Source: Duganella sp. BJB476 (GTDB lineage Bacteria; Pseudomonadota; Gammaproteobacteria; Burkholderiales; Burkholderiaceae_D). From it: DNA of 64,000 bases. Shown one piece after another: positions 16,266 to 23,358 of this stretch (its first letter is position 1; every line of letters begins with the position of its first letter). The notes under the pieces are model-generated. The model was not told where the DNA came from, ran no database searches, and saw only the letters and a program-made list of their open reading frames with translations. A program made the translations under genes and the position numbers. The stretch spans positions 1,550,001 through 1,614,000 of the forward strand of contig NZ_QVIO01000001.1 in NCBI RefSeq assembly GCF_003416895.1, written 5' to 3'.

Positions 16266-16607
16266 ATGGCTTCGAAAACACTGGGGCGCGTCGTTTGCCC
16301 GATAGGCTGCGGCCACACTGCGGCACAGGTCAAGCTGAAAACCGACAAGGAAGCGGGCAAGACGGCCTACCCGTATGTGCATTGCGCGGGCTGCGGTATC
16401 CAGCTGCACACGCGGGGCGACGAACAAGCGGCCCATCTGCTGGGTATGACACGCCCTGAGGGCGCGCCGACCACGCCAGCGGGAGACCCGTTGCCGGTCA
16501 TACCGCTGCCGGTCCCGATGACGCTGCCAGCGCCGCCGCCAGTACCGCCAGCGCCGAAGAAACAGGCCAAGGTGTTTGATGGCCTGCTGTTCGGGAGCGC
16601 GCCATGA
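16266..16607 (+). CDS. Phage zinc-ribbon-like protein with Pro-rich tail
   Basis: This 113-residue protein contains CPIGCG (residues about 11-16) and CAGCG (about 40-44), a four-Cys arrangement like a zinc ribbon. A long Pro/Val-rich low-complexity stretch follows (PLPVIPLPVPMTLPAPPPVP), then a short basic tail. The start has a TAGGGAG ribosome-binding site. Similar small zinc-ribbon proteins occur in ssDNA and membrane-containing phages, but the role is unknown. Its last codon overlaps the next gene by 4 bp. Confidence 0.6.
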   Translation: MASKTLGRVVCPIGCGHTAAQVKLKTDKEAGKTAYPYVHCAGCGIQLHTRGDEQAAHLLGMTRPEGAPTTPAGDPLPVIPLPVPMTLPAPPPVPPAPKKQAKVFDGLLFGSAP

Positions 16608-17032
16608 CAGAACAGGAAGCGCAGGCGCTCATAAACGCCGGGGGCGGCATCGACGCGGGCGAGGCGGCGCACGCCGAAGCGGCGGCAACGGGCATGCTCG
16701 ACGGTCGCGGCCAGATCGTCGCGGAAGACCCGAACGCCAAGGCGATGGAATGGTTCCTCGTGCCGAAGACCGTAGCGTGGGCGATCACCACGATCTACCC
16801 GGAGGTGGCCGAACACTACACGGACGCCAAGTGTCTGGAACTGGCGGCGGCGATTGTCCCGGTCGCTGAGAAATACGGGCTGAACGGCATGGGGGCGTCG
16901 CCGGAGCTGATGCTGGTGATCGGCTGCATCGGCTTCGGGGCTCCGGCCTTCATTGCCCACAAGGCCCGCAAGAAAGCGGAAGAGGAAGCGGCAGCGAAGA
17001 AAGAAGCGGAGGGCGGCAATGGCGGTCGATAA
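16604..17032 (+). CDS. Phage membrane protein preceding the packaging ATPase
   Basis: A 142-residue protein has a soluble N-terminal half, a hydrophobic helix near residues 100-118 (ELMLVIGCIGFGAPAFIAHKA) and a highly charged Lys/Glu/Ala tail (RKKAEEEAAAKKEAE). It overlaps the ATPase gene by 14 bp, so the two are likely co-translated. A membrane anchor with a charged cytoplasmic tail just before the ATPase suggests a vertex or packaging-site membrane protein, as expected for a phage with an internal membrane. This is inference. Confidence 0.6.
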   Translation: MTEQEAQALINAGGGIDAGEAAHAEAAATGMLDGRGQIVAEDPNAKAMEWFLVPKTVAWAITTIYPEVAEHYTDAKCLELAAAIVPVAEKYGLNGMGASPELMLVIGCIGFGAPAFIAHKARKKAEEEAAAKKEAEGGNGGR

Positions 17033-17729
17033 CGATGCCATGATCTGGGCCGTCATGGGCCAGTCGGGAACAGGGAAGGGGCTGTGGGTCAAGTCGGAAC
17101 TGAAGCGCCTCAAGCCGCGCCGCATCCTGATCCTTGATCCCCAGGACGAGTACGGCGCATTCGCCACGCCTGTCACCAGCGCCAAGGCGATGGCGCAGGC
17201 CGTCACGGCGGCGGGCGACAACGGCTCGTTCAAGGTCCGGTATGTGTTCCCGAAGTCCTGCACCGCGGAACACTTCGCCCGCATCTTTGACCTTGCATGT
17301 CAACTGGCCTACGGCATGCGCAACTGCGTGTTCCTCGTTGAGGAACTTTCGAACTTCACGACGGCAAGCTGGGGGCCACCGCTGTGGCGGCGCATGTGCA
17401 ACTCCGGTCGCCATGAGGGCGTGCACGTCATCGGCTGCTCCCAGTTCCCGGCGCAGGTGGACAAGTCGTTCATGTCCAATGCCACGATGGTGCACTGTGG
17501 TTGGCTGGGCGAGGAGCCGCACCGCAAGGCCATCGCCACGAAGATGAACATCAGCCCGGACGCCATCAACCAGCTTGAGGACTTGCACTACATCGAATGG
17601 CACCGCAAGGGCCGCAGGCTGCTGCGCGGCGATATCACCATCACCGGGCGGATACGCGAAGAACAAATCGCCACAAATGACGTAATGCCGTCGCAAAAGC
17701 GCAGCAGAAAAGCCACGGCCACCGCCTGA
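17019..17729 (+). CDS. Packaging ATPase, FtsK-HerA superfamily (PM2 P9 / A32-like)
   Basis: This 236-residue ATPase has a Walker A loop GQSGTGKG near residues 14-21, a Walker B strand VFLVEEL near 105-111 and a downstream NSGRHEGVHVIGCSQFP segment. The GRH and terminal Gln are typical of A32/P9-like genome-packaging ATPases, which translocate DNA into preformed capsids. Length matches PM2 P9 (about 223) better than inovirus Zot, which is larger and has a transmembrane segment. The usual Ser/Thr after the Walker A Lys is Gly here, an oddity worth noting. It overlaps the preceding membrane-protein gene and precedes the late structural block. Confidence 0.8.
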   Translation: MAVDNDAMIWAVMGQSGTGKGLWVKSELKRLKPRRILILDPQDEYGAFATPVTSAKAMAQAVTAAGDNGSFKVRYVFPKSCTAEHFARIFDLACQLAYGMRNCVFLVEELSNFTTASWGPPLWRRMCNSGRHEGVHVIGCSQFPAQVDKSFMSNATMVHCGWLGEEPHRKAIATKMNISPDAINQLEDLHYIEWHRKGRRLLRGDITITGRIREEQIATNDVMPSQKRSRKATATA

Positions 17730-17736
17730 TTTTCTG

Positions 17737-17759
17737 CCTAGGGATATGCGTATGCCTAC
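17737..17759. promoter_or_regulatory. Late-region regulatory element (CCTAGG plus inverted GTAGGCATACG)
   Basis: The 80-bp gap between the ATPase and the first late membrane peptide contains CCTAGG at 17737-17742 and CGTATGCCTAC at 17749-17759. The latter is the exact reverse complement of an 11-bp element in the early control region (13048-13058). No consensus sigma70 promoter is evident nearby, so late transcription may depend on a phage activator that binds here. Confidence 0.5.
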
Positions 17760-17809
17760 AGACGGCGGCGCACCTAGTTTTCGTGGCGTCGGGCCGGTAA
17801 ATTGGCTAC

Positions 17810-17941
17810 ATGAAATATCTGCCGACTCCCGAAAAAATCAGCCAAGAAACGCTTGCCACACTGGCGGCAATCATCATTTCGGCGCTGGTCATTTCCCGAA
17901 TCCCGGCATTGAAAAAACTCGTCCGAGATTCGAACACTTAA
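17810..17941 (+). CDS. Phage small membrane protein A
   Basis: A 43-residue protein starting MKYLPTPEKISQETL has one hydrophobic helix (ATLAAIIISALVISRIPAL) and a basic end (KKLVRDSNT). It is the first gene of the late block, immediately before two similar tiny genes and the capsid candidate. PM2-like phages carry several such peptides in the membrane under the capsid, so a virion membrane protein is the best guess. Confidence 0.6.
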   Translation: MKYLPTPEKISQETLATLAAIIISALVISRIPALKKLVRDSNT

Positions 17942-17956
17942 CCCGTAAAGGCTGAA

Positions 17957-18067
17957 ATGAACGCATACGTAAAACAGGCGCTGTTCGTGCTGGCGGTGGT
18001 AGCCGTCGCCAAGTTCGTCAACAACAAAATGCCGAACAACCCGCTCGACCCCTTCCTGCCGAGCTAA
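17957..18067 (+). CDS. Phage small membrane protein B
   Basis: A 36-residue protein with a single hydrophobic helix (VKQALFVLAVVAVAKFV) and a short polar tail NNKMPNNPLDPFLPS. It starts 15 bp after the previous gene with AAAGGCTGA upstream. Likely a component of the internal virion membrane by position and hydrophobicity; no homologue recognised. Confidence 0.6.
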   Translation: MNAYVKQALFVLAVVAVAKFVNNKMPNNPLDPFLPS

Positions 18068-18070
18068 GTC

Positions 18071-18181
18071 ATGGACGACCTGAAAACAGCGGTGAAAACC
18101 GCCGTCATGACACTGGCCGTTATCTGGGCGCTGAATCAGGTACAGGCCACCCGCAACCTCGTGCAGACCGCACTCGCTTAA
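18071..18181 (+). CDS. Phage small membrane protein C
   Basis: A 36-residue protein, MDDLKTAVKTAVMTLAVIWA followed by LNQVQATRNLVQTALA, with one hydrophobic/amphipathic helix. It starts 3 bp after the preceding stop and ends 12 bp before the capsid gene. Probably a virion membrane or scaffold peptide; function not known. Confidence 0.55.
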   Translation: MDDLKTAVKTAVMTLAVIWALNQVQATRNLVQTALA

Positions 18182-18193
18182 TCGGAAAATCAC

Positions 18194-19057
18194 ATGCTGA
18201 ACAAACCACTCCTGCAAGCCGTGGGCGTCGCTCCGGGCTCCATCGCCACCATCCGCATCCCTGCGGAGGACTTCACGCTGGTAGGCATCAAGCTGTCCCT
18301 GTCCGGCACCACTTTCGACAAGACCAAGATTGACCGCGTCCGCGTCAAGGTCGGCCCGAAAGTCATCTGGGACGTGCTGTACAACCAGATCAACGCGGTG
18401 AACAACTACAAGAACGGCCAGGACAACTTGAAGTACCTGCTGCTGGACTTCACCGAGCGCGATCAGGCCGTGTTCCCCATCAAGGAAGTCGGCGGCATCG
18501 ACCTGATGGCGATGCTGCCCATCGGCGAAGTGTTCATCGAAATCTACGTCAACGCGGGTGCAGTGGCCCCGGCCATCGCGGCCACCGGCTATTTCGAACA
18601 GTCCCAGAAAAACCCGTGGGTGCTGAAGTACCTGCCGTACAGCTTCACCCAGTCGGCGGCGGGCAAGTTCACCTTGCCGCTGAACCTGCGCGGCGCGCTG
18701 TTGAAACGCCTGTGGCTGTTCTATAACGGCACCAACTTCACCGCCACCACGAACGGCAACATCAACCGTCTGGAATGCAAGAAAAACGGTCTGGTGTTCT
18801 TCGATCAAACCGATCTGGACAACCGTTTCGACCAAGGCCAGTTTAAGAAAGTGCCGCAGGCGAACACCTTCGTCGCGGACTTCTTGGTGGACAACAACCA
18901 CGACGCGCACATCAAGACCCTGCGCGCCGTCGATCAAGGCGGCGGCAACGTGGTGCAAATCTACGACGCCTTCGAATTCAACGCCTATCTGGGCGACGTG
19001 GGCGGCGCAACGGTGAACGTCATCGCGGAAGTGCTGGACACGCCGACCAATCTGTAA
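18194..19057 (+). CDS. Candidate major capsid protein (double-jelly-roll, PM2 P2-like)
   Basis: The 287-residue product has no signal peptide or membrane span and is rich in beta-strand sequence. It opens with VGVAPGSIATIRIPAEDFTL and closes with FEFNAYLGDVGGATVNVIAEVL, two halves of similar length joined near residue 150 (NPWVLKYLPYSF). PM2 P2, the type double-jelly-roll capsid protein, has 269 residues. Its place behind the ATPase and small membrane peptides, the lack of any tailed-phage capsid motif, and its being the largest soluble late protein support this call. The fold is not provable from sequence by eye; a structure prediction is decisive. Upstream GGAAAATCAC is a weak ribosome-binding site. 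Confidence 0.65.
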   Translation: MLNKPLLQAVGVAPGSIATIRIPAEDFTLVGIKLSLSGTTFDKTKIDRVRVKVGPKVIWDVLYNQINAVNNYKNGQDNLKYLLLDFTERDQAVFPIKEVGGIDLMAMLPIGEVFIEIYVNAGAVAPAIAATGYFEQSQKNPWVLKYLPYSFTQSAAGKFTLPLNLRGALLKRLWLFYNGTNFTATTNGNINRLECKKNGLVFFDQTDLDNRFDQGQFKKVPQANTFVADFLVDNNHDAHIKTLRAVDQGGGNVVQIYDAFEFNAYLGDVGGATVNVIAEVLDTPTNL

Positions 19058-19066
19058 GGGGCGGAC

Positions 19067-19345
19067 ATGAGCCAATACTCGGTTTCCGCGCTGTACGGCG
19101 ACGACGCGAACACGTCGGAGATTCCCGCCGACATGATGAACCAGTTCGCCGCGTCCGGTGCGACGGACTGGAACGCGATCCTCGCCAATGGCATTCGTGG
19201 CGCGGCGCAGGCCGGTATCGCGGCATCCGTCAATGAGAAATTCAACGACGGCCAGCTGGTGCGCCCGCCTGTCGCCAACACCGCCACCAACAAGAACACC
19301 ACCATGCTGCTGATGGTGGGGCTGGCCTACTTGGTACTGCGCTGA
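19067..19345 (+). CDS. Phage virion membrane protein, C-terminal anchor
   Basis: A 92-residue protein with a soluble N-terminal part (SALYGDDANTSEIPADMMNQ) and a C-terminal transmembrane helix TTMLLMVGLAYLVLR. It starts 9 bp after the capsid gene with GGGGCGG upstream and overlaps the next start by one base. The hydrophobic terminus MLLMVGLAYLVLR recurs in spirit in the next proteins (VVAYVLLKR, GAYMLMKRP), a shared pattern of short anchors that end in basic residues. Confidence 0.6.
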   Translation: MSQYSVSALYGDDANTSEIPADMMNQFAASGATDWNAILANGIRGAAQAGIAASVNEKFNDGQLVRPPVANTATNKNTTMLLMVGLAYLVLR

Positions 19346-19635
19346 TGGCTGGCATGCCACCACTGTCGTTTTCCGCTGGCGGCGGCGGGCCTTCGGGCTC
19401 GTCATCGAACGCGGGCGTCGAAGTGCCGATTGCGAACCCGTTCAACTTCGATCATTCGGGCTGGGTCGTCAACAACCGCAGCGACGGCAACAGCACGACG
19501 GCCACCGGCAACAAGGATGCGAACCAGACATCGCAGACCGGCCGGACGGCGGGCCTGCTGGACGGCCTTGGCCTGAGCCAGCCCATGCTGATCGCTGGTG
19601 CTGCCGTGGTCGCCTACGTCCTGCTGAAGCGATGA
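19345..19635 (+). CDS. Phage virion membrane protein, C-terminal anchor
   Basis: A 96-residue protein has a Gly/Ser-rich low-complexity start, a polar Asn/Asp/Thr-rich middle (NNRSDGNSTTATGNKDANQT) and a C-terminal transmembrane helix MLIAGAAVVAYVLLKR. The start overlaps the previous stop (TGATG). Probably a membrane-anchored virion protein; not recognised further. Confidence 0.6.
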   Translation: MAGMPPLSFSAGGGGPSGSSSNAGVEVPIANPFNFDHSGWVVNNRSDGNSTTATGNKDANQTSQTGRTAGLLDGLGLSQPMLIAGAAVVAYVLLKR

Positions 19636-20027
19636 TCAGCGCCGCCCAGTGCGCGCCGGCAGAGGTCATTCATCTGCTGGCCGCGATCAAGTCGCCAAAG
19701 ACGGACAGTGAAGACCTGTTCCGCCTGGACAGCCTGATTGCGCAGGGGGCGACGTTCAAGATCATGGACGAGGGTGGGGCGGTCGTCGCGGCCTACGTTC
19801 TGGGCGCGTATGGCTCGTTGCTGTGGGTGCTGGCGGCGGCAGGCAAGGCGAAATTCGACCTGACCGCCGCCATCCTGAACCTGCTGGAACAGCAGGGCGC
19901 TGGGTTCGATGCCGTTGGGTTCAGGACCGAGCGCGGCGGGCTGGTGCGCAAAGCATTGCGGCACGGCTACCACGTCACGAAGAAGGAAAACCGTGCCTAC
20001 TTTTTGAGAAAGAATTTACGCCCATGA
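19632..20027 (+). CDS. GNAT-fold-like phage protein
   Basis: The 131-residue product looks like a short GCN5-type acetyltransferase fold. Beta-strands GATFKIMDEGGAVVAAYVLG and SLLWVLAAAG are followed by a helix (DLTAAILNLLEQQG). A final VGFRTERGGLVRKALRHGYHV resembles the last strand-helix of GNAT enzymes. The acetyl-CoA loop (Q/R-x2-G-x-G/A) is not clear, so it may be structural rather than catalytic. It overlaps both neighbours by 4 bp inside the virion gene block. Confidence 0.5.
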   Translation: MISAAQCAPAEVIHLLAAIKSPKTDSEDLFRLDSLIAQGATFKIMDEGGAVVAAYVLGAYGSLLWVLAAAGKAKFDLTAAILNLLEQQGAGFDAVGFRTERGGLVRKALRHGYHVTKKENRAYFLRKNLRP

Positions 20028-20773
20028 GCATCTTCAAATTTTGGAAGGCGCTGTTCTGGTTCGCCATCGCGCCGATGTACTTCGGTGGCGACTCGGAAAG
20101 CGACTCAAGCACGTCCACCACAAACCACGTCACGAACAACGCCACCAGCGTCGATAAGCGGAATGTGGCGTCGGAACAGGCCGTGGCGCTATCCGGCGAC
20201 AACAACGTCGTGGACCGGTCGCAGACCAGCAACACGTCGTTTGTGGACAGCAGCAACCGTTCGACCACCAGTCTCACGTCGTTCCTCGACAGCAGCACAA
20301 AAGACAGTTCGACGCACTTTTCGGACAGCAGCACGAAAGATAGTTCGACGCATTTTTCGGACAGTAGCGTGCGCAACACGGACAACTCCACCCAGTTCAC
20401 GGACAACAGCAATCGTTCGGTGAGTTACAGCAGCACGGACTTCGGCAGCGTGGCGGCGGCGCTTGGTGGCATGACCACGCTGGGAAACAGCGCCTTTGCC
20501 TTCGGCGGCAGCGCAGTGAATGGCTCTGTGGACGCGCTGAAACAAATCTCTGCAGACAACCAGAAGTCCGTCGCCGCCGCCTTCAACATGGCGTCGCTGA
20601 GCGGCGCGAATTCTATGAAGTCGAGCGCGGACGTGCTGGGCTTCGCCAGCTCGGCCATCACCAAGACCGCAGACGCATTTGCCGCCGCGAAGGATGGTGG
20701 CGAGTCGAAAAACATCATGTACGCGCTGGTGGCGATTGCCGTCGTCGGCGTGGCCTTCGCATTCAAGACCTGA
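20024..20773 (+). CDS. Ser/Thr/Asp-rich membrane-anchored virion protein, candidate spike or fibre
   Basis: This 249-residue protein begins with a hydrophobic helix (FKFWKALFWFAIAPMYF). A long Ser/Thr/Asn/Asp-rich region follows, including two perfect-length 12-residue repeats DSSTKDSSTHFS (residues about 89-112) and related units, then a helical Ala-rich part. It ends with a second hydrophobic helix (IMYALVAIAVVGVAFAF). Low-complexity beta-solenoid-like repeats between anchors suggest a surface-exposed spike or adhesin on the particle. No enzymatic motif is present. Confidence 0.6.
   Translation: MSIFKFWKALFWFAIAPMYFGGDSESDSSTSTTNHVTNNATSVDKRNVASEQAVALSGDNNVVDRSQTSNTSFVDSSNRSTTSLTSFLDSSTKDSSTHFSDSSTKDSSTHFSDSSVRNTDNSTQFTDNSNRSVSYSSTDFGSVAAALGGMTTLGNSAFAFGGSAVNGSVDALKQISADNQKSVAAAFNMASLSGANSMKSSADVLGFASSAITKTADAFAAAKDGGESKNIMYALVAIAVVGVAFAFKT
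20288..20359 (+). repeat. Two tandem 36-bp repeats inside the spike-like gene
   Basis: Two adjacent 36-bp units (20288-20323 and 20324-20359) differ at only three positions, all silent. A degenerate third unit begins at 20360. Each encodes DSSTKDSSTHFS. Tandem units of this kind can expand or contract by slippage and change spike length. Confidence 0.8.
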
Positions 20774-20780
20774 GGAACAC

Positions 20781-21587
20781 ATGCAAAGCTACGATTTCAA
20801 ACTGGACCCTGTCGTATTGCGTACCCGCACGATCTTCAACGATGCGGATCTGTTCGTGTACGAGTCGGGCGCGACCACGCCGATCAACGGCGAGACCCGC
20901 ATTCTGGTAACGCCGGAAAACGGTTCGCAGATCGTATTGCGGCCCGGCCAGCGCTTCCGCATCACCAAACAGGTGAACGCCTGGACGATCCAGCCATACG
21001 ACCCTGCCGCGACGCTGACCGGCAGCATCATCATCGGCTCAGGTGAGTTTGACGACGCCAACACGCTGAACAAGGTCACGCTGGACGCCACTTTCGCGAA
21101 CACCGTGACGGTCACGAATAGCCTAGCCGCGCCTGTCAATGTGGCGCTGAACCCCGCCACGCTGCTCAAGCTGGATACCTCTACGCCGCTCAACATTGCA
21201 GGGACGACTGTGCAATATACCAACTCATTTATTGACGCCACCATCGTTGCGGCAACCGCCACGCAAATTTTTTCGGCTGCACAGAACCCAAACGGTGCGT
21301 ATATCGAATTTGCGGAGATTGCCATATCTACCCAAAGTGCGAACAGTGCCTGCGTGGTCACGTTGTTGGCGAAGGCTACGGCGCCAGCCAGTGGGACGGA
21401 CGGCGATGCGGTCATGCTGGGCGTTTGTGGCGGCGGTGGCGGCGGCGGCATATCCGCGCAGAATCTGAATCAGATGCTGGGGCAACGAATCAAGATCGCG
21501 GCGGGTAAGGGCCTGTATCTGAATCAGCAAGTAAGCGCGAGTGCGGTAGACCGGTGTGTGAAGACCGTCTTATTCACGCTCCTGTAA
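20781..21587 (+). CDS. Beta-rich virion protein, candidate vertex (penton) or spike protein
   Basis: A 268-residue soluble protein composed almost entirely of predicted beta-strands (RTRTIFNDADLFVYESG, SQIVLRPGQRFRITKQVNAWTI, NTVTVTNSLAAPVNVALNPAT). A Gly-rich hinge GGGGGGGIS lies near residue 223 and a short C-terminal beta part (VKTVLFTLL) ends it. The only Cys pairs are in the C-terminal third. Size resembles PM2 spike P1 (about 335). The start has GAGGAAC six bases upstream. Its stop overlaps the transglycosylase start. Vertex/spike is inferred from position and composition. Confidence 0.55.
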   Translation: MQSYDFKLDPVVLRTRTIFNDADLFVYESGATTPINGETRILVTPENGSQIVLRPGQRFRITKQVNAWTIQPYDPAATLTGSIIIGSGEFDDANTLNKVTLDATFANTVTVTNSLAAPVNVALNPATLLKLDTSTPLNIAGTTVQYTNSFIDATIVAATATQIFSAAQNPNGAYIEFAEIAISTQSANSACVVTLLAKATAPASGTDGDAVMLGVCGGGGGGGISAQNLNQMLGQRIKIAAGKGLYLNQQVSASAVDRCVKTVLFTLL

Positions 21588-22150
21588 TGAAGCAAAGCAC
21601 GATCATCGCCGCCGCTGTCGTCGCCGCCGTAGTGATCTACGCCGCAACACGGCCTGACGGCACGACGGCGGGCGACGACGACTCAAATATTATTCTCGAT
21701 GGAATCGAAGACATGAACAGCATTGTAAGCGGGTGGCCGACAGGCTCCGGCCCGTATCAGGACACGATCAACGACGCCGCCGACCAGTTCGGCGTGCCTG
21801 CGCCGATCCTCGCATGGCTGCTGTGGAAGGAAAGCCGGTACAGCGACGCCATCATCACCGGGGCCAAGCGGTCCCGTGTCGGCGCGCTGGGAATCGCCCA
21901 GTTCATGCCAGCGACGGCGGCGCAAGAACTCGGCAGCATCGACGCGGCGCTGGACCCGGACACCGCCATTCCCGGCGCGGCGCGCTACCTCGCCAAGCTG
22001 TACCGCTCGGCGGGCTCGTGGGCCGGTGCGCTGGCCGCGTACAACTGGGGCATCGGTAACGTGACCCGCAAGGGCATCGACGCCGCGCCGCCTGAAACGG
22101 TCGACTACTTCACAACCATTTTGGCGAAAGCCGGGGGCAACTACGCATGA
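21587..22150 (+). CDS. Membrane-anchored lytic transglycosylase (SLT fold)
   Basis: A 187-residue protein with an N-terminal transmembrane helix (STIIAAAVVAAVVIYAA) followed by a soluble lytic transglycosylase domain. The catalytic Glu sits in LAWLLWKESRYSDAI (about residue 82), with ALGIAQFMPATA, AARYLAKLY and LAAYNWG as the usual SLT motifs. It would cleave murein during entry or release; PRD1 and FLiP-type phages also carry virion-bound transglycosylases. The ATG overlaps the previous stop (TAATG). Confidence 0.88.
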   Translation: MKQSTIIAAAVVAAVVIYAATRPDGTTAGDDDSNIILDGIEDMNSIVSGWPTGSGPYQDTINDAADQFGVPAPILAWLLWKESRYSDAIITGAKRSRVGALGIAQFMPATAAQELGSIDAALDPDTAIPGAARYLAKLYRSAGSWAGALAAYNWGIGNVTRKGIDAAPPETVDYFTTILAKAGGNYA

Positions 22151-22497
22151 GCCAGGACAACCACAACACCTTGCTGCTCGTCGGCATTGCCGTCGGCGCG
22201 TACATGCTGATGAAACGCCCTGCATATGGCACGCCCGGCTACGCCAGCACCGCGCCACGCTCCGTTCCGGGCAACGTCGGCACGGGGGTAGCGCAAATTG
22301 CCTCCGGCGCGCTGGTGGGCTTCCTGCAAGGTATTTCGAAGAACCCGAATAACAGCGGCACCGGCTACGTGCAGCCTCGCTTGCCGCTGCCGGACAACGG
22401 CGCGATTCAGGACTCGGCGGATAGCTGGGGCACGGACATGGGCAGTAACGACTGGCCGAACCTGCCGGACGACTACAGCACGTCGCTGTTTGCATGA
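22147..22497 (+). CDS. Phage virion membrane protein, N-terminal anchor
   Basis: A 116-residue protein with an N-terminal hydrophobic helix (TLLLVGIAVGAYMLMKRP), a Gly/Ala-rich second weakly hydrophobic segment (VAQIASGALVGFLQGIS) and a polar Asp/Ser-rich tail. It overlaps the transglycosylase by 4 bp and the next gene by 4 bp. Function unknown; fits the membrane-protein block. Confidence 0.6.
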   Translation: MSQDNHNTLLLVGIAVGAYMLMKRPAYGTPGYASTAPRSVPGNVGTGVAQIASGALVGFLQGISKNPNNSGTGYVQPRLPLPDNGAIQDSADSWGTDMGSNDWPNLPDDYSTSLFA

Positions 22498-22808
22498 TGG
22501 CGTCCGTCGTTAAATCCGAACTGGTGCTGGCGGCGCTGGGCGTCGTGGCCGTGGTGCTGGTGATGAAAAACATCGGCAGCATCGCGCAGACGGCCGCAAC
22601 GGCAACCGTCGATGCCGTGAAGGATGCTGCAACCGGTGTCGTGCTGGGCGCGGGTGACGCCCTCGGCGTGCCGCGCACGGACGAGACCGAGTGCGAGAAG
22701 GCGATGCGCGAGGGCCGGACGTGGGATGCGAGCTTTGCATGCCCGGCCAGCACGTTTATCGATTACACGATCCACGGGTACATAGACCCGGCCAACAAGG
22801 GGCTGTGA
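22494..22808 (+). CDS. Phage virion membrane protein
   Basis: A 104-residue protein with one hydrophobic helix (LVLAALGVVAVVLVMKNIG) and an amphipathic Ala/Val-rich segment (TAATATVDAVKDAATGVVLG). A C-terminal soluble part with two Cys (TECEKAMREGRTW, FACPAST) might form a disulfide. It overlaps both neighbours. No family known. Confidence 0.6.
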   Translation: MMASVVKSELVLAALGVVAVVLVMKNIGSIAQTAATATVDAVKDAATGVVLGAGDALGVPRTDETECEKAMREGRTWDASFACPASTFIDYTIHGYIDPANKGL

Positions 22809-23038
22809 TGGCAATGAAGAACAACGAGTTGTACATGCTGGTGGCGCTGGCCTTGGCCGGGGTCTACCTGCTGATGAAACCGAAGGGCGCGAACGCTTCC
22901 ACGACCACGCCCGGCGCGAAAGAAATTAACGTCAATGGTGACGCTAATGGCTGGCGGTATTTCGATGACGGCACCGCCATCGACCCGTACGGCACCTACT
23001 ACAAAAACGGCGTCCAAATTTGGAACCCGATGATGTGA
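22808..23038 (+). CDS. Phage virion membrane protein, small
   Basis: A 76-residue protein has an N-terminal transmembrane helix (LYMLVALALAGVYLLMKPKG) and a soluble Asn/Gly/Tyr-rich C-terminal part (NGWRYFDDGTAIDPYGTYYK). The aromatic repeats look like a small beta domain exposed beyond the membrane. ATG overlaps the previous TGA (TGATG). Confidence 0.6.
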   Translation: MAMKNNELYMLVALALAGVYLLMKPKGANASTTTPGAKEINVNGDANGWRYFDDGTAIDPYGTYYKNGVQIWNPMM

Positions 23039-23068
23039 ACCGGCGAAAGCCAAAACTAAGGGGAAGTG

Positions 23069-23227
23069 ATGAAACGACTGAAAGAAGCGAGTACGTGGGC
23101 GGGCTTCGCCGCCATCCTGCAAGCGGCCAAGATGTTTGTGCCGCCGCAGTACCATATCCTGCTGGACGGCGCTACGGCCATCGCTGGCACCGTGGCGGGC
23201 ATCGTGCCAGAAAAGGGCGTGCAGTAA
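23069..23227 (+). CDS. Holin-like small protein
   Basis: A 52-residue protein with two short hydrophobic helices (TWAGFAAILQAAKMFVP and HILLDGATAIAGTVAGIV) flanked by charged ends (KRLKEAS, PEKGVQ), the size and layout of small class-II-like phage holins. GGGGAA lies five bases before the ATG. Together with the transglycosylase it would supply lysis. It is followed without a gap by two tiny genes. Confidence 0.55.
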   Translation: MKRLKEASTWAGFAAILQAAKMFVPPQYHILLDGATAIAGTVAGIVPEKGVQ

Positions 23228-23358
23228 TGGGCGCGATGGACTTCGTGCAGATGCTGCTGGGGAGCGGTGTGCTGGTACAGGGCTGGGCGGCTGCGCGCTG
23301 GGTTGGCCGGATGGAATCCCGCGTGCAGGCGCTGGAAGCCAAGGCGGGTGCGGTATGA
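23227..23358 (+). CDS. Phage small membrane/coiled peptide
   Basis: A 43-residue peptide with one hydrophobic helix (DFVQMLLGSGVLVQGWAAARW) and a short coiled tail (VGRMESRVQALEAKAG). The ATG overlaps the holin-like stop (TAATG). It could be a second lysis component (spanin-like or antiholin) or a virion peptide. Confidence 0.5.
   Translation: MGAMDFVQMLLGSGVLVQGWAAARWVGRMESRVQALEAKAGAV

Noticed and set aside
13972..17729. Inovirus (filamentous phage) interpretation: HUH Rep, P-loop ATPase, small membrane proteins and dif integration also fit inoviruses.
   Set aside because: The ATPase lacks the transmembrane layout of Zot and has A32/P9-like motifs. A 287-residue soluble capsid candidate, a 268-residue beta-rich protein, a transglycosylase and a holin-like gene do not occur in filamentous phages.
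20288..20359. CRISPR-like repeats.
   Set aside because: The 36-bp units are directly adjacent with no spacers and are in frame within a protein-coding gene.
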